Shown here: piece by piece, positions 25,626 to 34,765 of the stretch
Numbering within the stretch: the stretch's first letter is position 1
Layout: every line of letters begins with the position of its first letter
DNA from: Maricaulis salignorans
GTDB lineage: Bacteria; Pseudomonadota; Alphaproteobacteria; Caulobacterales; Maricaulaceae
DNA length: 64,000 nucleotides
Direction of reading: 5' to 3'
Assembly (NCBI RefSeq): GCF_900103475.1
Contig: NZ_FNHG01000002.1
Location: 124,001-188,000 of the forward strand
Notes under the pieces: generated by a model
Databases searched by the model: none
What the model was told of the DNA's origin: nothing
Seen by the model: only the letters and a program-made list of their open reading frames with translations
Program-made: the position numbers and the translations under genes

Positions 25626-25832
25626 GATGCCATCCTCGAAACATCGCAGAAAATGAAGCCCGGATGGTCAAAACTGCCGACACTCCGGCAAGGCTTGCCG
25701 AGCCCGAACGGGATCTGCATGCCCTGACCGGCAGCCGAATTCGGCCTACAACAACCTGTTTTTGCTTCGATATTCATACGAATTCGCGTCTTTCCGACAT
25801 CCGAGCCTGATGGATGTCCTACAGGGTTAATC

Positions 25833-25847
25833 GCAAGGCTCGGGCCA
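25833..25847 (-). promoter_or_regulatory. Sigma-54-type promoter for flgK-flgL
   Basis: Read on the minus strand: TGGCCCGAGCCTTGC. Against the sigma-54 consensus TGGCAC-N5-TTGC it keeps the GG/GC core at the right 10-base spacing and all of TTGC, with one change in each of the last two bases of the -24 block. Transcription would begin about 12 bases downstream, near 25821, giving a leader of about 195 bases before flgK. Confidence 0.65.
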
Positions 25848-26049
25848 AGTCGGCGCGCGCCCTCAGAAGGCGTCCAAAAGCCCGGCCTGATCGCGGCGAA
25901 ACCCCTCCGTCGTCCTGCGGCATGGTCATGCGGCCCTGCCCGGCAGCTTCAACCCACCACCGGGCATAATCAGCCGGGCCGACGTCGTCATTTACCTGTC
26001 TTACCCAGAAATTAATACGTTAAATCAACGGGGTAACACTCACCCCCTC

Positions 26050-26064
26050 TGGCATGATGCTTGC
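26050..26064 (+). promoter_or_regulatory. Sigma-54-type promoter for fliK-flgD-flgE
   Basis: TGGCATGATGCTTGC matches TGGCAC-N5-TTGC with a single C-to-T change. Predicted start near 26076, 46 bases before the fliK ATG. FlbD, the sigma-54 activator for late flagellar genes, is encoded 8.7 kb downstream, so activation by it is expected. Confidence 0.8.
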
Positions 26065-26121
26065 GACCCACTTCTCCGACACGGCACGCATTGTGTGCCA
26101 AACGAGTGGATTAGTTTGACC

Positions 26122-28164
26122 ATGCCGATGATTGTTCCAGGCGCAGAATTCACCGCGACGACTGCGGCAACGGCCGCATCCCGGGGTGCGTCCGCGCGTA
26201 GTGATGGCGGACGGGCAAACACGGACGGGATTGATGGCGCCGCGGCGCCGTCAGCCTTCGACGCTATGGTCGGCCAGTCGACACCGCCCGCAGCACCGGT
26301 CCGGCCACAAACCCAGGGGCAGGGCCAGACTGTGGCCGATGACAGCGCCGGCGGTGACACCCCATCCGGCGGTCAGTCCCCCGGTGTGGCAAGTGCATCC
26401 GCGGGTAAAACTGCGGGCACCGAAGCGGGCAGTGGCAAGACGGCTCCCATCGCCGAGCCAGCTGCGCCCTCGACGAATCCAGCTGCCCCCTCAACGGATA
26501 GCGCGGCGGTCCAGGGCGCAACGCCGGGCAGCCAGCCGAACCCGGCGAGGCAGGAGACCGCAAACCCCGGCCATTCAGCGGCCCCCGATATCCTTCACCT
26601 CGCCTCGACCGGCGGGTCGCCAAATCAGGGCGGGCCGGAATTTGTCGGCGATATCCGGTCCGGCGCGCGCCCCGCGGCGGCGGCCACAGGGACGCCGGCA
26701 ACGCAGAGCCACACTGCCCCCGTTGCGGCCACGACCAACGCTGCGGCCACGATCAACGCCGCCGGTGCGGCCAACGCCCAGACACAAACGACCGCAAACC
26801 CGCCCGTGACCAGCGAAACGGGTCCAGGCCAAAATTCTCCTGCGTCCGGAACACCGGCCCCCGCCCCTGCGGCGGCGGCGACGGCCGGCAACGCCACACA
26901 ACAGGCGGCCGCAAATACGGCCACCACGAACAGCAACAGCACAGCCAGTGCCCCCGTTATTCCAGGCGCGGCCGCGGCCGAAACAAGCTTGCCGGCTGTG
27001 GCGAGCCAGGCCGGGGACAAGCCGGCGACCGCCAAAAGCCTTGATGCGGGCGCCACAGGCAAATCAGCCGAAACTTCTGACTCATCGGCCGGCACCGCGA
27101 ATTCTGTATCGGGTGCCACTGTCGCCAGCGCGCCTGCAGGCAAGACTGCGAAGCCGCCGGTCATGGCCGTGCTATCCCCGTCCAGCCCGGCACCGGCAGC
27201 CCCTGCTGCGGCGGCCCCCACAACCCCGCCAGCGAACCCGACAGCTTCGGCCCCGGCAGCAAGTCCTGCAGCGCCCGGCCCGACCCCGTCGCAGGCAGGA
27301 GAGACTGCCCAGGCGGCCGTCGCGGCCAGCACGCCTGCGGGACGTTTCGCGCAAGCGCGCCAGGGCGTGGATGAGCGCGACGGCAATATGGCCGCCGGCC
27401 GCAGCAAGGGAAAATCAGCCGCCAATGGCGCGAGCCCGGCAGGTGGCAAGAGCCAGGCCAATGGCGCAGCGGTGCAGCCACAGCCCGGCGCCGCCAGCAC
27501 GACCGCCTCACGACCCGACATCGCAGCCACAAGCCGCGAGCTGCCGCCATCTGCACCTCCACCGACCACGGTCCCGGCCCCGGCCCTCGCCACCGATGCC
27601 GTCCGCGTTTCGGGCGTCAGCTCGGATCCGGCGATGACGACAATGACGGACCCTGCATCAGTCGCGGCGCGTACCGCATCTCGCGGAGCCGCAGAGGCCG
27701 GCACCGGTCAGCCGTCGCGATTCACACCACACGCGGCAAACCATCTGGCTGGCCAGATATCGCAGCGCTTTGCCAATGGTTCGCGCGTATTCGGGATCCG
27801 GCTGGATCCGGCCGAGCTGGGCCGCGTCGACATCCGTCTGGAGCTCAGCGCGAACAACCGCGTGCACGCCACCTTGACGGTCGAACGCGGCGACACACTG
27901 GCCGAAATGCAACGTTCGACGCGCGATCTGGAACGCGCACTCAATGATGCGGGGCTTGAGCTCGAAGAAGACGGGCTGACGTTCGAGCTCAGCGAGGGCG
28001 GCGGCGAACAGGAATCCGCCGAGTCCGAGCAGGGCAGCCATTTCAATGTCTATGGACTGGATGAGGACAGCGCGCAGGCGCTCGCCGCCGAAATCATCCC
28101 GGGGCCGGCCGACGCATACGGATTCAGTCTGTCGCGGCGCGACGGCGTCGACCTCAGAGTTTAG
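26122..28164 (+). CDS. fliK: Flagellar hook-length control protein FliK
   Basis: 680 residues from ATG 26122 (a GTG at 26095 is also in frame). The first 500 residues are an extended, disordered Ala/Pro/Thr/Gly sequence made of degenerate short motifs, the expected molecular ruler. The C-terminal 120 residues are the conserved Flg_hook substrate-switch domain: LAGQISQRFANGSRVFGIRL, then DPAELGRVDIRLEL (the LxPxxLGxV motif) and LERALNDAGLEL. In Caulobacter this role was long unassigned because of poor conservation; position before flgD and flgE confirms it. Exported via the flagellar type III system. Confidence 0.9.
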   Translation: MPMIVPGAEFTATTAATAASRGASARSDGGRANTDGIDGAAAPSAFDAMVGQSTPPAAPVRPQTQGQGQTVADDSAGGDTPSGGQSPGVASASAGKTAGTEAGSGKTAPIAEPAAPSTNPAAPSTDSAAVQGATPGSQPNPARQETANPGHSAAPDILHLASTGGSPNQGGPEFVGDIRSGARPAAAATGTPATQSHTAPVAATTNAAATINAAGAANAQTQTTANPPVTSETGPGQNSPASGTPAPAPAAAATAGNATQQAAANTATTNSNSTASAPVIPGAAAAETSLPAVASQAGDKPATAKSLDAGATGKSAETSDSSAGTANSVSGATVASAPAGKTAKPPVMAVLSPSSPAPAAPAAAAPTTPPANPTASAPAASPAAPGPTPSQAGETAQAAVAASTPAGRFAQARQGVDERDGNMAAGRSKGKSAANGASPAGGKSQANGAAVQPQPGAASTTASRPDIAATSRELPPSAPPPTTVPAPALATDAVRVSGVSSDPAMTTMTDPASVAARTASRGAAEAGTGQPSRFTPHAANHLAGQISQRFANGSRVFGIRLDPAELGRVDIRLELSANNRVHATLTVERGDTLAEMQRSTRDLERALNDAGLELEEDGLTFELSEGGGEQESAESEQGSHFNVYGLDEDSAQALAAEIIPGPADAYGFSLSRRDGVDLRV

Positions 28165-28174
28165 GAGAAACAAA

Positions 28175-28834
28175 ATGCCAAGCGCAATCAATTCGGTAAC
28201 CGACTCAAGTCCGCAGCTTGAGAACAGCCGGACCAGCCTTGCCGATAATTACGAGATGTTTCTCAACCTGCTCACCGCGCAGATGAAGAATCAGGATCCG
28301 CTCGATCCGCTCGATGCGACACAATTCGTCGATCAGCTCGTCTCCTTCTCCGGCGTCGAGCAGCAGATCGCCCAGAACCAGAATCTGGAAAGCCTCCTGA
28401 TCGTCCAGTCGGCCGCGGCCCAGACCTCATCGGTCGGCTATATTGGACGTGTCGCCACCGCATTGACCCCGGAGAGCCGCCTGCAAGACGGTGCCGCGAC
28501 CTGGCAGTATCAATTGCCGGAAAACGCCAATGCTGCCGATCTGACGATCCGGGATTCCAGCGACCGGATCGTGTACCGCACGACCGGGGAAACCACGACC
28601 GGCCAGCATGACTTCAGCTGGGACGGCCAGACCTTGTCCGGCAGCACCGCTCCAGACGGAGTCTACACGCTTGAAATCAATGCCGCCGCACAGAATGGTG
28701 CCGAAATCACAGCCGAAATCCGGGCCTCCGCCCGGGTCACAGGCATCGACCTTTCGGGATCCGAAGTGATTGTGGAAATGGGCGGGGTGAATGTTCCCCT
28801 CTCCTCGGTCCTCGCACTTCAGGAAGAACAATAG
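28175..28834 (+). CDS. flgD: Flagellar hook assembly scaffold FlgD
   Basis: 219 residues. The N-terminal EMFLNLLTAQMKNQDPLDPL with TQFVDQLVSFSGVEQQIAQN is the universal FlgD signature. A FlgD Ig-like/Tudor C-terminal part follows (YRTTGETTTGQHDFSWDGQT, PDGVYTLEINAA). It caps the growing hook and is discarded on completion. It follows fliK by 10 bases with AGGAGAAAC as ribosome site, and is read from the fliK promoter. Confidence 0.95.
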   Translation: MPSAINSVTDSSPQLENSRTSLADNYEMFLNLLTAQMKNQDPLDPLDATQFVDQLVSFSGVEQQIAQNQNLESLLIVQSAAAQTSSVGYIGRVATALTPESRLQDGAATWQYQLPENANAADLTIRDSSDRIVYRTTGETTTGQHDFSWDGQTLSGSTAPDGVYTLEINAAAQNGAEITAEIRASARVTGIDLSGSEVIVEMGGVNVPLSSVLALQEEQ

Positions 28835-28938
28835 CAGCCATAAGCAGGCCACAGGTCTGATCCGGACCGCCAGAAAGGCGAACCGGCCTCACAAGACGGC
28901 AGAACGCTCCAAAAACAAACACCAACAAGGAGCTTATC

Positions 28939-30327
28939 GTGAGCATCAATTCCGCAATGATCGCCGGCGCGTCCGGCCTGATCGCCAATTCAAGCGCTCT
29001 CGCAGCAATTTCCGACAATATCGCCAATGTGAATACGGTCGGCTACAAACGCGCATCTGCCGTTTTCACCCCGCTCTACCGTTCCCAGGGCACGTCGCAA
29101 CATTTTGCGGCTGGCGGGATCATGAGTTCCACCAAGCTGCAGATTAGCCAGAGTGGCTTGCTGTCGCCAGGCAGCTCGCCGACCGACCTTGCGGTCTCCG
29201 GCGACGGCTTTTTCGTGGTCAGCGAAAACACGCGGGGCTTCACCACGACCGACCCGGTCGCCTTTACCCGCGCCGGCAGCTTCCATCCGGACGCCAACGG
29301 CTATCTGCAGAATTCCGCCGGCCTCTACCTCGCCGGCTGGCCGGTCCAGGCTGACGGAACCATTAATGCTGACCCGTCGGACCTGAGTTCGCTGGAAATC
29401 ATCAACCCGGTTTCCGTCGGCGGCGCCGCCGAGGCCACCACAGAGGTTGGCCTGAGCGCAAATCTGCAGGCGAGCCAGGCAGTTGCCGCGGCCGAGGCCA
29501 CCTATGCCGCGGGCGTGTCCGGGACGAATATGTCCTCCGGGGCGGTCACAGCAGATGTTGAATTCGGCATCCCGATCTATGATTCCCAGGGCGGTGTGCA
29601 CACCATCACCCTGTCGATGCTGAAATCCTCGACACCAAACCAGTGGCATGCCGAGCTGCATGTCAGCCCGGCCACGGAAGTCACCACAGGGGCCGGCCTG
29701 GTCGATGGCCAGATCGCCACCGGGATCATCGCCTTTGACTCGAATGGCAATTTCGACGCCGCGAACAGCACCGTCCCCAGCACGCTCAGCTTCCTGTCCT
29801 CGAACAATGCCGCACCGCTCGGTGCGACCAGCGTTCAGTGGGCTGCAGCCGAGGGCATTAGCGCCCAGACCATTGATATGGCTCTTGGCGGCCCCAGCAG
29901 CGCGGGTGGCCTGACCCAGTTTGACAGCCAGAGCGCCCTGGCTGCGACTTCGGTCAACGGGACACCGTTCGGGGATTTCTCCGGGGTGGATATCGATGCC
30001 AGCGGCATGGTCTACGCCAAGTTCACCAATGGTATCGTCAAGAAGATCTACCAGGTCCCGGTCGCGACCTTTGCCAATGCCGACGGTCTGGAAGCGCTGG
30101 GCGGCGGCGCCTATGGCGTTACGCGCGACAGCGGCAATTACACACTCAATACCGCCGGTGTCGGTTCTGCCGGCAATCTCGCCGCCGCGACCCTGGAGAG
30201 TTCCAATGTGGATCTGGCGACAGAATTCACCAATCTGATCATCACGCAGCGCGCCTATTCGGCCTCGTCCAAGATCATCACGACGGCAGACGAGATGCTC
30301 GATGAAGCAATCAGAATGAAGCGTTAA
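28939..30327 (+). CDS. flgE: Flagellar hook protein FlgE
   Basis: 462 residues from a GTG with AAGGAG nine bases upstream. N-terminal helix and NIANVNTVGYKR (flagellar basal body rod motif), the FlgE variable beta domains (LAVSGDGFFVVSEN; FTRAGSFHPDANGYLQNSAG; VEFGIPIYDSQGGVHTITL), and the closing EFTNLIITQRAYSASSKIIT helix. Polymerises into the universal joint outside the cell. Separated from flgD by 104 bases with no promoter I can see. A strong terminator follows at 30352. Confidence 0.95.
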   Translation: MSINSAMIAGASGLIANSSALAAISDNIANVNTVGYKRASAVFTPLYRSQGTSQHFAAGGIMSSTKLQISQSGLLSPGSSPTDLAVSGDGFFVVSENTRGFTTTDPVAFTRAGSFHPDANGYLQNSAGLYLAGWPVQADGTINADPSDLSSLEIINPVSVGGAAEATTEVGLSANLQASQAVAAAEATYAAGVSGTNMSSGAVTADVEFGIPIYDSQGGVHTITLSMLKSSTPNQWHAELHVSPATEVTTGAGLVDGQIATGIIAFDSNGNFDAANSTVPSTLSFLSSNNAAPLGATSVQWAAAEGISAQTIDMALGGPSSAGGLTQFDSQSALAATSVNGTPFGDFSGVDIDASGMVYAKFTNGIVKKIYQVPVATFANADGLEALGGGAYGVTRDSGNYTLNTAGVGSAGNLAAATLESSNVDLATEFTNLIITQRAYSASSKIITTADEMLDEAIRMKR

Positions 30328-30351
30328 ACCGCCAGACAGCGGTGAATAAAT

Positions 30352-30387
30352 GACGGGCTCCGCCATTCCAGCGGGGCCCGTCTTTTT
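30352..30387 (+). terminator. Rho-independent terminator after flgE
   Basis: Stem GACGGGCTCCGC (30352-30363) with GCGGGGCCCGTC (30371-30382), 11 of 12 paired plus one G-T, a 7-base loop, then TTTTT. It ends the fliK-flgD-flgE operon and insulates sciP. Confidence 0.9.
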
Positions 30388-30432
30388 ATGCGCAAAGCGG
30401 TCAATTTATATGAGCGTATTTTACTGGAGACG

Positions 30433-30447
30433 TTAAAGGCAAATTTA
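30433..30447 (+). promoter_or_regulatory. CtrA-type binding site upstream of sciP
   Basis: TTAAAGGCAAATTTA, a TTAA-N7-TTTA element, one base off the full CtrA consensus TTAA-N7-TTAA. It lies 77 bases before the sciP start codon in the only promoter-sized gap. In Caulobacter sciP is itself under CtrA control, so this fits. Confidence 0.65.
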
Positions 30448-30523
30448 CCCAGTGGCTTAGGCCGATGTTAAAACCCCTCCCCTATGTTGATCCTACAAAC
30501 AAACAAACGAACGGGGACCGGAC

Positions 30524-30796
30524 ATGCAGCCGCGCCTTCAAAAAAAAGAAAACTACGTAATTGGGCCGGATGGTAGCCCGCTCACTCTCGCAGACCTCCC
30601 CAATCCGGGAGCTCAGCGCTGGGTCGTTCGACGCAAGGCCGAAGTGGTCGCCGCAGTTCGCGGTGGTTTGCTGTCGCTGGACGAGGCTTGTGAGCGATAT
30701 ACGCTCACCGTCGAGGAGTTTCTCGGCTGGCAACGGTCGATCGACAAGCACGGCCTCGCCGGCCTGCGAACGACTCGTTTGCAGCACTACCGATAG
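30524..30796 (+). CDS. sciP: SciP, inhibitor of CtrA (DUF1153)
   Basis: 90 residues, close to the 93 of Caulobacter SciP. DUF1153 core: YVIGPDGSPLTLADLPNPG, then the helix-turn-helix RRKAEVVAAVRGGLLSLDEA and YTLTVEEFLGWQRSIDKHGL, ending with a basic RTTRLQHYR. SciP binds CtrA (and DNA) and blocks recruitment of RNA polymerase to CtrA-activated promoters in G1/swarmer cells. Monocistronic here: a terminator lies on each side and a CtrA-type site is in its leader. Its neighbours are exactly the flagellar operons it restrains. Confidence 0.95.
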   Translation: MQPRLQKKENYVIGPDGSPLTLADLPNPGAQRWVVRRKAEVVAAVRGGLLSLDEACERYTLTVEEFLGWQRSIDKHGLAGLRTTRLQHYR

Positions 30797-30826
30797 CGCG
30801 AAATCGCGACAATCCTTGAAAGAATG

Positions 30827-30857
30827 GCGACCCCATCCCCCCGGGGTCGCCCTTTTC
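30827..30857 (+). terminator. Terminator after sciP
   Basis: Perfect stem GCGACCCC / GGGGTCGC (30827-30834 and 30843-30850) with an 8-base loop ATCCCCCC, then CCTTTTC. It separates sciP from the fliF operon. Confidence 0.85.
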
Positions 30858-30930
30858 ATGTCTGCGACATAAAAAAACTCACCTGTCTCACCTGCCCTCC
30901 CGGACCGGATGCATCTCCTATGTTCCGGCA

Positions 30931-30945
30931 TTAAGGCCTCGTTTA
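30931..30945 (+). promoter_or_regulatory. CtrA-type binding site in the fliF promoter
   Basis: TTAAGGCCTCGTTTA, again TTAA-N7-TTTA, 71 bases before the fliF start. The class II fliF operon of Caulobacter is activated by CtrA from a site of this kind, so the role is well founded even though one base departs from consensus. Confidence 0.75.
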
Positions 30946-31015
30946 CGAGGTAGGTAGGAAAATTCTGCCCAGTGGTTCGCACAAGATGCGTGCAATCGAA
31001 CAGGCAGGATAACTC

Positions 31016-32659
31016 GTGAACGCGCTTCTCGATCAATTCAGAGCTTTCGGCATCGGCCGTCTGGCAGCCATTTTCGGCCTCGCGGCCGGCGTGGCCGCTG
31101 CGCTCGTCTATTTCTCCGGCAATGTCGGTGCCGGCTCGCAATCGCTGCTCTATTCCGGCCTCGACCCGGCTGCGGCAGCCTCGGCCGCCCAATTGCTCGA
31201 CCAGGCCAATGTCGAATACGAAATCAAGGAAGGCGGCACCGCTATCTATGTGCCGCGCGACCAGGTTGATGAGGCCCGCGTCCGGGTCGCATCCGGCGGC
31301 CCGCTGAGTGGTGCCTCGGTCGGTTACGAGATCTTCGACCGCGAAGACTCTTTCGGCCAGACCAGCTTCGTGCAGAATCTCAACGCCAAGCGCGCCCTCG
31401 AAGGCGAGCTGGCCCGCACGATCCAGTCGATGGCCTTCGTCTCCGCAGCCCGCGTCCACCTCAACCTGCCCGAACGCCGGCTGTTTGCCCGTGATCAACA
31501 GGCACCGACCGCCGCAGTGACCATCAGCACCAATGGTCAACTCAACAGCGAACAGGTTCGCGTCATCCGCAATATCGTCGCCAGCGGTGCCGGCATCGAA
31601 TCCAACCACGTGTCCCTCGCCGATGATCGCGGCCGCCAGCTGGCCGGCACCGGCGGCGAAGGCTCGGCCGTCAGCATCATGATGGACGAGCGCCAGAGCG
31701 GCATTGAAGGCCAGCTGCGCCAGAATATTCTCGACCTCGTCGAGGGCGTTGTCGGGGTCGGCGCTGCCCGCGTCCAGGTGACCGCAGAACTCAACCGGCA
31801 GAGCGTCACGGAAAGCTCGGAAACCTACGATCCGGACGGCGCCGTTGTTCAGTCTCGCGACCGCCGCAGCGAGACCAGCATCGACCAGGACGGCGCCAAC
31901 AGTAACCGCGTCTCCGCCTCGGAAAACCTTCCCGACGCGGAATCCGGTGCCGGCGCCGCAGCCGGTGCGACCTCCAATCGCGAAATCTCGAACGACGTCG
32001 TCAGTTATGCGATGTCGAGCACAACCCGCACCCAGATTACCGAAGCGGGCGGCATTGAGCGCCTCTCGGTCGCCGTCGCGGTTGACGGCATCGTCGAGAC
32101 CCAGCCAGACGGCACCGTGCAGTGGCGCGAACGGTCACAGGACGAGATCGACCGCATCGAGGCACTCGTCCGCTCGGCGATGGGCTATGTCAACGAAGTC
32201 GGCGGCCGCCAGGACTCGGTGACGGTTTCACAGATGGAATTCGCCCGGGCTGATCCATTGCTGGGCACGCCTGCAGCATCCGGCTTGAGCTTCAGCAAGA
32301 GTGATATCATGCGCGTTGCGGAAATCGCCGTGATGTTCATTACCGCCCTGCTCGTCATTTTCCTCGTGGCCCGTCCGCTCATCAAGGGCGCCGGCGGCAG
32401 CGCCATGCCGGCCGGTCTGGCGCTCGCGGGCGCGACCGGCGGTGGCGGCGCCCCTCGCATCGACAACGCCGCTGCCCCCATGGCACTGGCCGGCACGAAT
32501 CCGTCCGGCGGGGCTGCCGCGGTGGCCGATGACGGCATCGATATTTCCAAGATTGACGGCCAGGTCAAAGCCTCCTCGGTGAAGAAGGTCGCCAGCATTG
32601 TTGAGTCTCACCCCGAAGAATCGATCTCGATCCTTCGCACCTGGCTCCATGAGGGTTGA
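31016..32659 (+). CDS. fliF: Flagellar MS-ring protein FliF
   Basis: 547 residues from a GTG. Transmembrane helix 1 near residues 15-35 ([20 protein letters not shown]), ring-building domains in the periplasm ([28 protein letters not shown]-like [11 protein letters not shown]), a disordered loop, transmembrane helix 2 near residue 430 ([18 protein letters not shown]) and the C-terminal FliG-binding tail ([20 protein letters not shown]). First gene of fliF-fliG-fliH-fliN-flbD-flhA, the Caulobacter order. A CtrA-type site lies upstream. Its stop overlaps the fliG start by one base. Confidence 0.97.
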   Translation: MNALLDQFRAFGIGRLAAIFGLAAGVAAALVYFSGNVGAGSQSLLYSGLDPAAAASAAQLLDQANVEYEIKEGGTAIYVPRDQVDEARVRVASGGPLSGASVGYEIFDREDSFGQTSFVQNLNAKRALEGELARTIQSMAFVSAARVHLNLPERRLFARDQQAPTAAVTISTNGQLNSEQVRVIRNIVASGAGIESNHVSLADDRGRQLAGTGGEGSAVSIMMDERQSGIEGQLRQNILDLVEGVVGVGAARVQVTAELNRQSVTESSETYDPDGAVVQSRDRRSETSIDQDGANSNRVSASENLPDAESGAGAAAGATSNREISNDVVSYAMSSTTRTQITEAGGIERLSVAVAVDGIVETQPDGTVQWRERSQDEIDRIEALVRSAMGYVNEVGGRQDSVTVSQMEFARADPLLGTPAASGLSFSKSDIMRVAEIAVMFITALLVIFLVARPLIKGAGGSAMPAGLALAGATGGGGAPRIDNAAAPMALAGTNPSGGAAAVADDGIDISKIDGQVKASSVKKVASIVESHPEESISILRTWLHEG

Positions 32660-33690
32660 TGATGGCCATTGACCGCAGCAGAGCGATAGAAGACCCCGGC
32701 AAGATGACCGGCCCGGAAAAGGCCGCCGTAATCCTGCTCGCCCTGGGCGAGGATGATCACGGCCTGTGGAACCATCTCGACGAAGAGGAAATCCGCGAAG
32801 TCTCGTCGGCGATGTCCAATCTCGGCACCGTAACAGCCGCCGCCGTCGAGAAACTGATCGTCGACTTCGTCGGCCAGATGTCCTCGACCGGATCGCTGAT
32901 GGGCTCGTTCGAAGCGACACAGCGCCTGCTGGGCTCATTCCTGCCCGGCGAAAAAGTCGACACGATCATGGAAGAGCTGCGTGGTCCCGCCGGCCGGACC
33001 ATGTGGGACAAGCTTGGCAATGTGAATGAAGTCGTTCTCGCCAACTATCTCAAGAATGAGTACCCGCAGACGGTCTCCGTCGTGCTCTCCAAGGTCAAGG
33101 CCGAACACGCCGCGCGCGTGCTGGGCTCACTGCCCGAAGATTTCGCCCTGGAAGTCGTCACGCGCATGCTGCGCATGGAGCCGGTCCAGCGCGAAATTCT
33201 CGACAAGATCGAGGAGACACTGCGCAATGAATTCATGTCCAATCTGGCGCGGACTTCCAAGCATGACAGCCATGAGATGATGGCCAGCATCTTCAATAAT
33301 TTCGACCGCCAGACCGAGAACCGTTTCCTGGCGGCGCTGGAAGAACGCAATCGTGACAGCGCCGAGAAGATCCGGTCGCTGATGTTCGTGTTCGAGGATC
33401 TCTCCAAGCTCGATCCGGGCGGAATCCAGACCCTGATGCGTGCTATCGACAAGGACCAGATGGGCCTTGCCATGAAGGGCGCTTCCGACAGTCTGCGCGA
33501 TCTCTTCTTCTCCAACATGTCGGAGCGGGCCGCCAAAATCATGCGCGAAGACATGGCGGCGCTTGGCCCGGTCCGCCTGAAGGATGTCGACACCGCCCAG
33601 CAGGGCATTGTCGCGCTCGCCAAAGACCTGGCTGCCAAGGGCGAGATCCTTCTCGCCGATGGCGGCGCCGATGACGAACTGATTTATTGA
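32659..33690 (+). CDS. fliG: Flagellar motor switch protein FliG
   Basis: 343 residues. FliG N, M and C domains are intact: [21 protein letters not shown] at the start, [22 protein letters not shown] (middle, EHPQ-like), and the C-terminal torque helix with charged residues ([20 protein letters not shown]). It links the MS ring to the C ring and receives torque from stators. The ATG overlaps the fliF stop (TGATG), so translation is coupled. The FliH gene starts three bases after its stop. Confidence 0.97.
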   Translation: MMAIDRSRAIEDPGKMTGPEKAAVILLALGEDDHGLWNHLDEEEIREVSSAMSNLGTVTAAAVEKLIVDFVGQMSSTGSLMGSFEATQRLLGSFLPGEKVDTIMEELRGPAGRTMWDKLGNVNEVVLANYLKNEYPQTVSVVLSKVKAEHAARVLGSLPEDFALEVVTRMLRMEPVQREILDKIEETLRNEFMSNLARTSKHDSHEMMASIFNNFDRQTENRFLAALEERNRDSAEKIRSLMFVFEDLSKLDPGGIQTLMRAIDKDQMGLAMKGASDSLRDLFFSNMSERAAKIMREDMAALGPVRLKDVDTAQQGIVALAKDLAAKGEILLADGGADDELIY

Positions 33691-33692
33691 GG

Positions 33693-34355
33693 ATGGCCGA
33701 GACCATGAGCCCGACGAAATTTGATTTCGACACCGAGTTCGATCACGACGGCCAGATCCTGCGTGATGGTGAGAGCTATAAGCGTTTCTTCACCCAGGAC
33801 GACATCGACTCTGCGCGCATGTGGGGCGTCGAGGAAGGCCGTGAGATGGAAGAAGGCCGCTGCGCGGAGTCCCTGCAGACAATCGGCGCGCAAATGCAGA
33901 TCATCCTGTCACGCCTGGCCGATGAGTCGGCCGCCCTTCGGGCCGGCGCCACGCAGCTGGCACTCGCCGCAGCCCGCAAGATCGCCGGCGAAGCGCTGAA
34001 CGCCTATCCGATCGACACGATCGAACAGCTCACAGCGGAAGCCGTGCAGGATTTGCGCGACGAGCCAAGACTTTCAGTGCGCTGCGCGCCGGAACTGGTC
34101 GAGGATCTGGCTGAACGGCTGGAGCGCACGGCGCGCGATCTGGGCTTTGAAGGTGCGATCCGGGTGCGCGGCAATGCCGAAATGAGCGGCGCCGATGTTC
34201 GCCTCGAATGGGCGACGGGTGCGATCGAACGCTCGGCCGAAGAAATCGACGCCCGGTTGGGCGAAGTCGTGGCGCGTTGGCTCGCTGCCGCATCCCAGGA
34301 AGAATCCGCGACAGACGCGGCGGCCGACCCGGCCGTCAACGCGTCTGCGGCATAA
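33693..34355 (+). CDS. fliH: Flagellar assembly protein FliH
   Basis: 220 residues. Weakly conserved, as usual, but the pattern fits: an acidic N-terminus (FDFDTEFDHDGQILRDGESY), a helical stretch rich in Glu/Ala, and the C-terminal V-ATPase-E-like part (AARKIAGEALNAYPIDTIEQLTAE). FliH regulates the export ATPase FliI. In Caulobacter this position in the fliF operon is called flbE. The ATG overlaps nothing and is preceded by the fliG stop with TTGAGG. Confidence 0.85.
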   Translation: MAETMSPTKFDFDTEFDHDGQILRDGESYKRFFTQDDIDSARMWGVEEGREMEEGRCAESLQTIGAQMQIILSRLADESAALRAGATQLALAAARKIAGEALNAYPIDTIEQLTAEAVQDLRDEPRLSVRCAPELVEDLAERLERTARDLGFEGAIRVRGNAEMSGADVRLEWATGAIERSAEEIDARLGEVVARWLAAASQEESATDAAADPAVNASAA

Positions 34356-34366
34356 GGAGGCTGACC

Positions 34367-34726
34367 ATGCCTGATAATACGAATTTCGACCTGCCAGAGC
34401 TCGAGAAGGACGCAACACCCGTCCCGGTCGAAGACCAGCAGCCGCGCGAAGGCATGATCGATGAAGCCGCCAAGAGCGCCGCCGATCTCGCCCCGGTTTT
34501 CGATGTTCCGGTGAATATCTCGGCGGTGTTGGGCAAGGCGCAGATCGACGTCAATTCCCTGCTCAAGCTGACCGCCGGATCCGTGGTCGAACTCGACCGC
34601 AAGATCGGCGAAGCCATCGACATCTACGTCAATAATCGCCTCGTCGCGCGCGGCGAAGTCGTCGTCGTCGACGACCGGCTTGGCGTCACCATGACTGAAA
34701 TCATCAAGGACGGGGATGCTGCGTAA
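34367..34726 (+). CDS. fliN: Flagellar motor switch protein FliN
   Basis: 119 residues. After a 45-residue acidic lead comes the SpoA domain: VFDVPVNISAVLGKAQIDVNSLLKLT, then GSVVELDRKIGEAIDIYVNN and RLVARGEVVVVDDRLGVTMT, complete. FliN builds the lower C ring and binds the CheY signal path and FliH. AAGGAGG precedes its start, 11 bases after fliH. Confidence 0.95.
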   Translation: MPDNTNFDLPELEKDATPVPVEDQQPREGMIDEAAKSAADLAPVFDVPVNISAVLGKAQIDVNSLLKLTAGSVVELDRKIGEAIDIYVNNRLVARGEVVVVDDRLGVTMTEIIKDGDAA

Positions 34727-34765
34727 GCGGCAGCTTGAGACAATGAACACAATGGAGCGGACATT

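Larger units (their letters stand above)
25626..26121. other. Divergent promoter region between flgK and fliK
   Basis: About 500 bases with no gene. It holds a sigma-54-type element for each direction (25833-25847 leftward, 26050-26064 rightward) and an A/T-rich block near 26007-26035 with two TTAA motifs only four bases apart. FlbD binding sites are expected between or downstream of such promoters, but I could not assign an ftr sequence with confidence. Confidence 0.7.

Noticed and set aside
26625-27704. Leftward open frame opposite fliK
   Set aside because: Gly/Ala/Val-rich complement of a low-complexity ruler; no independent features.
28990-30366. Leftward open frame opposite flgE
   Set aside because: The plus strand is FlgE with all its signatures; the antisense frame is a shadow.
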